DNA of 64,000 nt from JANNVK01 sp031414415 (GTDB lineage: Bacteria; Acidobacteriota; Blastocatellia; Pyrinomonadales; Pyrinomonadaceae): the NCBI GenBank assembly GCA_031414415.1, contig JANNVK010000190.1, forward strand, positions 1-64,000, read 5' to 3'. The translations under genes and the position numbers were made by a program. This document shows positions 61,029 through 64,000 of this stretch, piece after piece. The notes under the pieces are model-generated. The model searched no databases. It worked only from the letters and a program-made list of their open reading frames with translations, and was not told where the DNA came from. Within the stretch, counting starts at the first letter, position 1; each line of letters opens with the position of its first letter.

Positions 61029-61604
61029 TTATTTTCTAATAACTTGTGTAATTTCTGATGGCGAACTTTCCGTCCCTTTTGAGTCAACTGCACGAACATA
61101 ATAAAAATAAACTTCGCCAGATTCTACGCCTTCGTCTTTAAATTCGTTTGACGGCAAAGGCGTTTTGTTCCGCCGTTCCCATTTATCAAGCGGAACATTT
61201 TCGTCAATTGAACGATAAATATTGTAACCCGCGAAATCAACTAATGGATTTTGTTCAAATGATTTTCCGGCGTGATCGGTATATTCAACATTCGGTGAAA
61301 CCGGCTGGCTCTCGTCGCCATTTTCATAAACCTGCGTGAGCTTATAAAAATATCGCTTCCCGGGCGTTGCTGCCGGATCATTGAAAGTGCTTTCGGGAAT
61401 TGGTTCATCTGTCATTCTCGACCACAAAATAAACTGCAAAGTCTCGCTTTCCGAACGATAAACATGATATCCGACAACCTTCGGCAAACGATTTTGCTTT
61501 AATTTTTTTCGAAGACTTTTGCTCATATATTTTCTAGTTTTGTATTTTTTTTCGAAACCAAATAATTTTGGTTCAAAAACATTGAAGTCTTGTGATTGAT
61601 TCAC
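61029..61604 (-). CDS. tandem fibronectin type III-like protein
   Basis: The 191-residue protein has two repeats of the same design: VVGYHVYRSESETLQFILWS with YFYKLTQVYENGDESQPVS, and FAGYNIYRSIDENVPLDKWE with YFYYVRAVDSKGTESSPSE. GY.(V/I)YRS and YFY...V/AVDS/N.G are hallmarks of FN3 domains. No signal peptide is visible (the start MNQSQDFNVFEPKLF is polar), so the protein is cytoplasmic or exported by another route. It lies downstream of the DUF1501 gene on the same strand, 53 bases apart. Confidence 0.8.
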   Translation of the reverse strand: MNQSQDFNVFEPKLFGFEKKYKTRKYMSKSLRKKLKQNRLPKVVGYHVYRSESETLQFILWSRMTDEPIPESTFNDPAATPGKRYFYKLTQVYENGDESQPVSPNVEYTDHAGKSFEQNPLVDFAGYNIYRSIDENVPLDKWERRNKTPLPSNEFKDEGVESGEVYFYYVRAVDSKGTESSPSEITQVIRK

Positions 61605-61657
61605 AAGACTTCAACAAAAACGAAATTTCATTATAAGGTATTTCTGACAAAACTAAA

Positions 61658-63178
61658 TCATGGAGCCATAAATCCAAGATTGTTAATTGGAAAATTAGCA
61701 ATATTTGGAAAAACACTAGAAAGATCAGGATCTGATAAACCATACCAACGTGCTAAAGTTGCTGCATATTGCTCGACGCTTGTTGTCGGCAACCAACGCC
61801 CACGCGGGGCTGTTCCGCCGTCAATATCGTCAGGTCCACCAAGTTGCAGAGTTGGGAGAATGTTTCCAGTTCCGTCTGTTCTCGTGTTTCCATAGATATT
61901 GCCGCCTAAAACTGATCCGCCAAGCACCAACATATTATTTCCCCAAGCGTGATCGGAGCCAACACCAAAACCTGATCCAGCTGGATTCATAGTTCGACCA
62001 AAATCTGAAAGTGTAAATGTAGTGACATTATTTTGCAGATTTTGTGAACCCATCTCATCATAAAAAGAACGCATCGCCTGGCTAACTTGTGCTAACAGAG
62101 CGTTTTGACTATTTTGTCCATTAACTTGATTTTGATGATTGTCGAATCCACTTAACTCAACAAAGAAAACCTGACGATTGATAGTCAAATCAGCACGTTT
62201 TTTTATAATACGAGCTACTTGTTTGAGCTGCCTGCCAAGATCTGTGTCAGGAAAAGGAACACTTACTTCCTGAAATGTGCTAAGTGCCGCACCCGAAAGT
62301 TGTGCCTGATTAGTTATGTGGCTAGCAGCACCTACGAGTTCTGAATCCAAATCAATCGTCCTCATTTCTGCCAAAGCTGTGTTTCGAGCAGTCGCAAAAG
62401 TGTCATTGCAACAAGTTTGACTGGCAAGCACTAGCGTTTGATTAAGTGCTGTTGAAGCATCTCTGATTGCCAGTGGCGTTGTTGATTGTCCGAGCGTAAA
62501 AAGCTGCGTGCCGGCAATTGATGTGATCATCGAAATTCGTCCGTTTGGATTATTCGAAGAATTTGTTCGATCTGCGATTTTTCCGCCCCAACCAATCGGA
62601 CTCGGCGAATCAGATCGCGAAGTTTGCTGTTGCTGCACTTGATCAGAGTGTGAAAAAAGCTGGAACGGTCGCAACGCTGGATTCTGAAAAAATTGTGCCT
62701 TGCTGAGCGGACGAACTAAGGTTCCTGTATTTGCTACAATCGCCATTTTGCCCTGTCCCCAGAGTTCATGGATTCCATTGTTTATTCCACCTTGTTGAGC
62801 AACCGCACCCAAACTTGGATTCAAACCATAAGTCAGATTTCCTAATCGTGGAACGGAAATCGGCAATAGTTGGTTTTGCGGAATCGCCAAACCTTGCGTG
62901 CTTCGTGTGGCAGCATAAGACGCATAATTGCTGATGTTTGCGTCTGAATGGTTTGGAATAATTAAATTATTTCCATCGTTGCCTCCTGAGAGCAAGATGC
63001 AAACCATTGCCCGATAATCAGTTGGCGGAGCGGATTGATCTAGCTCTTTTGTCGATTCTTTTTCGGCAGTTTGTGCCATCGCATCAATCATTCCAAAATG
63101 CCTTGCCTGTGTTGCTAATCCTAGCATCGTGACGGCGGAGGCGGACTTTTTCAAAAATTCTCTTCTATTTTCTCTCAT
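61658..63178 (-). CDS. DUF1501 protein with Tat signal
   Basis: The protein has about 506 residues and opens with a Tat-type signal (ENRREFLKKSASAVTMLG), then LLSGGNDGNNLIIPNH, DNHQNQVNGQ, FTLSDFGRTMNP, GSDHAWGNNMLVLGG and RWLPTTSVEQYAATLARWYG, the landmarks of DUF1501 (sulfatase/phosphatase-like fold). It is partnered with a DUF1800 gene just upstream, a pairing common in Acidobacteriota and Planctomycetota. ATG at 63178 is chosen because AGAGGTG lies just upstream and the twin-Arg motif follows; a longer frame exists but lacks support. Confidence 0.93.
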   Translation of the reverse strand: MRENRREFLKKSASAVTMLGLATQARHFGMIDAMAQTAEKESTKELDQSAPPTDYRAMVCILLSGGNDGNNLIIPNHSDANISNYASYAATRSTQGLAIPQNQLLPISVPRLGNLTYGLNPSLGAVAQQGGINNGIHELWGQGKMAIVANTGTLVRPLSKAQFFQNPALRPFQLFSHSDQVQQQQTSRSDSPSPIGWGGKIADRTNSSNNPNGRISMITSIAGTQLFTLGQSTTPLAIRDASTALNQTLVLASQTCCNDTFATARNTALAEMRTIDLDSELVGAASHITNQAQLSGAALSTFQEVSVPFPDTDLGRQLKQVARIIKKRADLTINRQVFFVELSGFDNHQNQVNGQNSQNALLAQVSQAMRSFYDEMGSQNLQNNVTTFTLSDFGRTMNPAGSGFGVGSDHAWGNNMLVLGGSVLGGNIYGNTRTDGTGNILPTLQLGGPDDIDGGTAPRGRWLPTTSVEQYAATLARWYGLSDPDLSSVFPNIANFPINNLGFMAP

Positions 63179-63191
63179 CGTTTTACACCTC

Positions 63192-64000
63192 TTATTTCTG
63201 AACTTGGTATTGTGAAGAAGAAGCAACTAAATAGATTGCTTGCTTCGCTTTTGAATCGGCAGAAACATTAAAATTAATTGCCGTTCGTAATTTGGTTTTC
63301 ATCGCAACGCTCATCGAGCCATGCATCATTTTTGCATTTAATCCTTCAATTAAAGCGTTGCCACTTGGATCTGCTGTTGCCCACTGAGTAGGTTCAGTTA
63401 AATCAATTGCAGTCCCACACGGAACATATGGATAAGGCTCAGCAGTCGTTGCAGGTGTGAAACCAATATTGCCGAATGTAAAATAGAAAATATTGTTATT
63501 TCGAGCAAATGCGGTTCCAGTATTTGCGAGTGCAAATTCGGGTCCGAGATTGTCAGTTCCGGGCACGACATAATCGGGTGAAAAATAATTAAATACCGTT
63601 GGCGGATTCCAAACGTCTTGTCCCATTTCTCGCATTAACCAATCGTAAACTCCATCGCTGCGGTTTTGACAAGCCGCCGGAGCACTCGCCGAACTCGCAC
63701 GAACATTAAAAGTTCTCAGAAAATTTGTCAAATATTGAAATGGCTCACGTAATTTTCCGTAAGTTGGATCAGTCTTTCGGCTTCCGCGAGCTTCCGGATC
63801 AAACAAAATAGCTCTGATTAACGCTTTCATATCACCGCGAACGCCAGCACCATTGTTATTAAATGCAGTCGCTACTCTTTGAACATAAGCAGGACTCGGA
63901 TCGCTCATTACGAGATGTTGAATCATCAGTTTTCCGATGTATGGTCCAACATTTGGGTGATTAAAAATGTTATCGAGAGTTTTATTCAGCGAATCAGTTG
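63192..64000 (-). CDS. DUF1800 protein, C-terminal part (cut by the window edge)
   Basis: This frame is open to the right edge of the window; the visible part is about 269 residues including the segment TDSLNKTLDNIFNHPNVGPY just inside the edge, followed by HLVMSDPSPAYVQRVATAFN, VRGDMKALIRAILFDPEAR and the DVWNPPTVFNYFSPDYV motif. These are features of the DUF1800 C-terminal half. The start codon lies beyond the window. The stop is 13 bases before the DUF1501 start, so the two genes are an operon. Function is unknown; the pair is thought to be exported and surface-associated. Confidence 0.9.
   Translation of the reverse strand, partial: TDSLNKTLDNIFNHPNVGPYIGKLMIQHLVMSDPSPAYVQRVATAFNNNGAGVRGDMKALIRAILFDPEARGSRKTDPTYGKLREPFQYLTNFLRTFNVRASSASAPAACQNRSDGVYDWLMREMGQDVWNPPTVFNYFSPDYVVPGTDNLGPEFALANTGTAFARNNNIFYFTFGNIGFTPATTAEPYPYVPCGTAIDLTEPTQWATADPSGNALIEGLNAKMMHGSMSVAMKTKLRTAINFNVSADSKAKQAIYLVASSSQYQVQK

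Noticed and set aside
1..64000. tRNA, rRNA, CRISPR arrays, complete insertion sequences or prophage
   Set aside because: No cloverleaf arms, regularly spaced repeats, transposase with terminal repeats or phage structural genes were recognised by eye; a tRNAscan or CRISPR search could still reveal a weak case.

Overview
The window comes from an AT-rich, Gram-negative (diderm), respiring bacterium. The best guess is Acidobacteriota, something like Blastocatellia. The reasons are an adjacent DUF1501/DUF1800 pair, an ECF sigma factor next to a Ser/Thr kinase with a C-terminal beta-propeller, a complete exosortase-type (PEP-CTERM) exopolysaccharide locus, a cytochrome b558-type succinate dehydrogenase and many secreted proteins and lipoproteins. 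This placement rests on gene content only. No rRNA, tRNA, CRISPR array or complete insertion sequence is visible.

0-11 kb: an Rpn-type nuclease/transposase gene at the left edge, a DUF4160-DUF2442 pair and a lipoprotein precede nuoL and nuoM. An aspartic-protease-like gene and a DUF1684 gene sit between nuoM and nuoN, so the complex I genes are interrupted by accessory cargo. A glutamine-amidotransferase-like gene and a split acetyltransferase follow. 11-22 kb: a membrane GGDEF-EAL protein, prolyl oligopeptidase, a class A penicillin-binding protein, a TrkA-type K+ channel, an epimerase-like protein, a GT9 glycosyltransferase and a GmhB-type phosphatase (envelope and sugar metabolism).

22-34 kb, minus strand: the exosortase/EPS locus. 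In transcription order it encodes an exosortase-EpsI fusion, a PrsT-like TPR lipoprotein, a 59-residue protein that is almost only a PEP-CTERM-like signal, a Wzc/Wzz-like chain-length protein, an ExeA-like ATPase, a tyrosine autokinase, a WbaP-like sugar transferase and a Wza-like export protein. A strong terminator follows, then a Ycf48-like propeller protein. The tiny protein was not predicted among the longer reading frames and is the most distinctive single item here. 34-38 kb: prenyl synthase, STAS protein, GAF/HD-GYP phosphodiesterase, LysR regulator.

38-45 kb: sdhC, sdhA and sdhB are in order, but separated by a broken toxin gene with its intact DUF2283-like partner, two tandem Uma2 nucleases, a GH19 lysozyme-like gene without signal peptide, a lipoprotein, and a short second copy of the GH19 3' end. 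45-54 kb: a polytopic membrane-bound winged-helix regulator with an outer Ig-like domain diverges from a run of secreted proteins: an M48 protease, a CHAP amidase-like protein, a zinc-ribbon/GYF_2 membrane protein, four small secreted proteins and an esterase-VWA-TPR fusion. A broken secreted gene in this run matches the C-terminal domain of the M48 protease. 54-64 kb: an astacin-like protease, ECF sigma factor, coiled-coil lipoprotein, Ser/Thr kinase, BON protein, a palindrome-rich spacer, an FN3-like protein and the DUF1800-DUF1501 pair, the former cut by the right edge.

Overall, conserved respiratory and envelope genes alternate with accessory cassettes (nucleases, toxin-like pairs, secreted hydrolases). 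c-di-GMP enzymes (GGDEF-EAL and HD-GYP) lie on both sides of the EPS locus, which fits a surface-associated lifestyle, although no direct link to it is visible.
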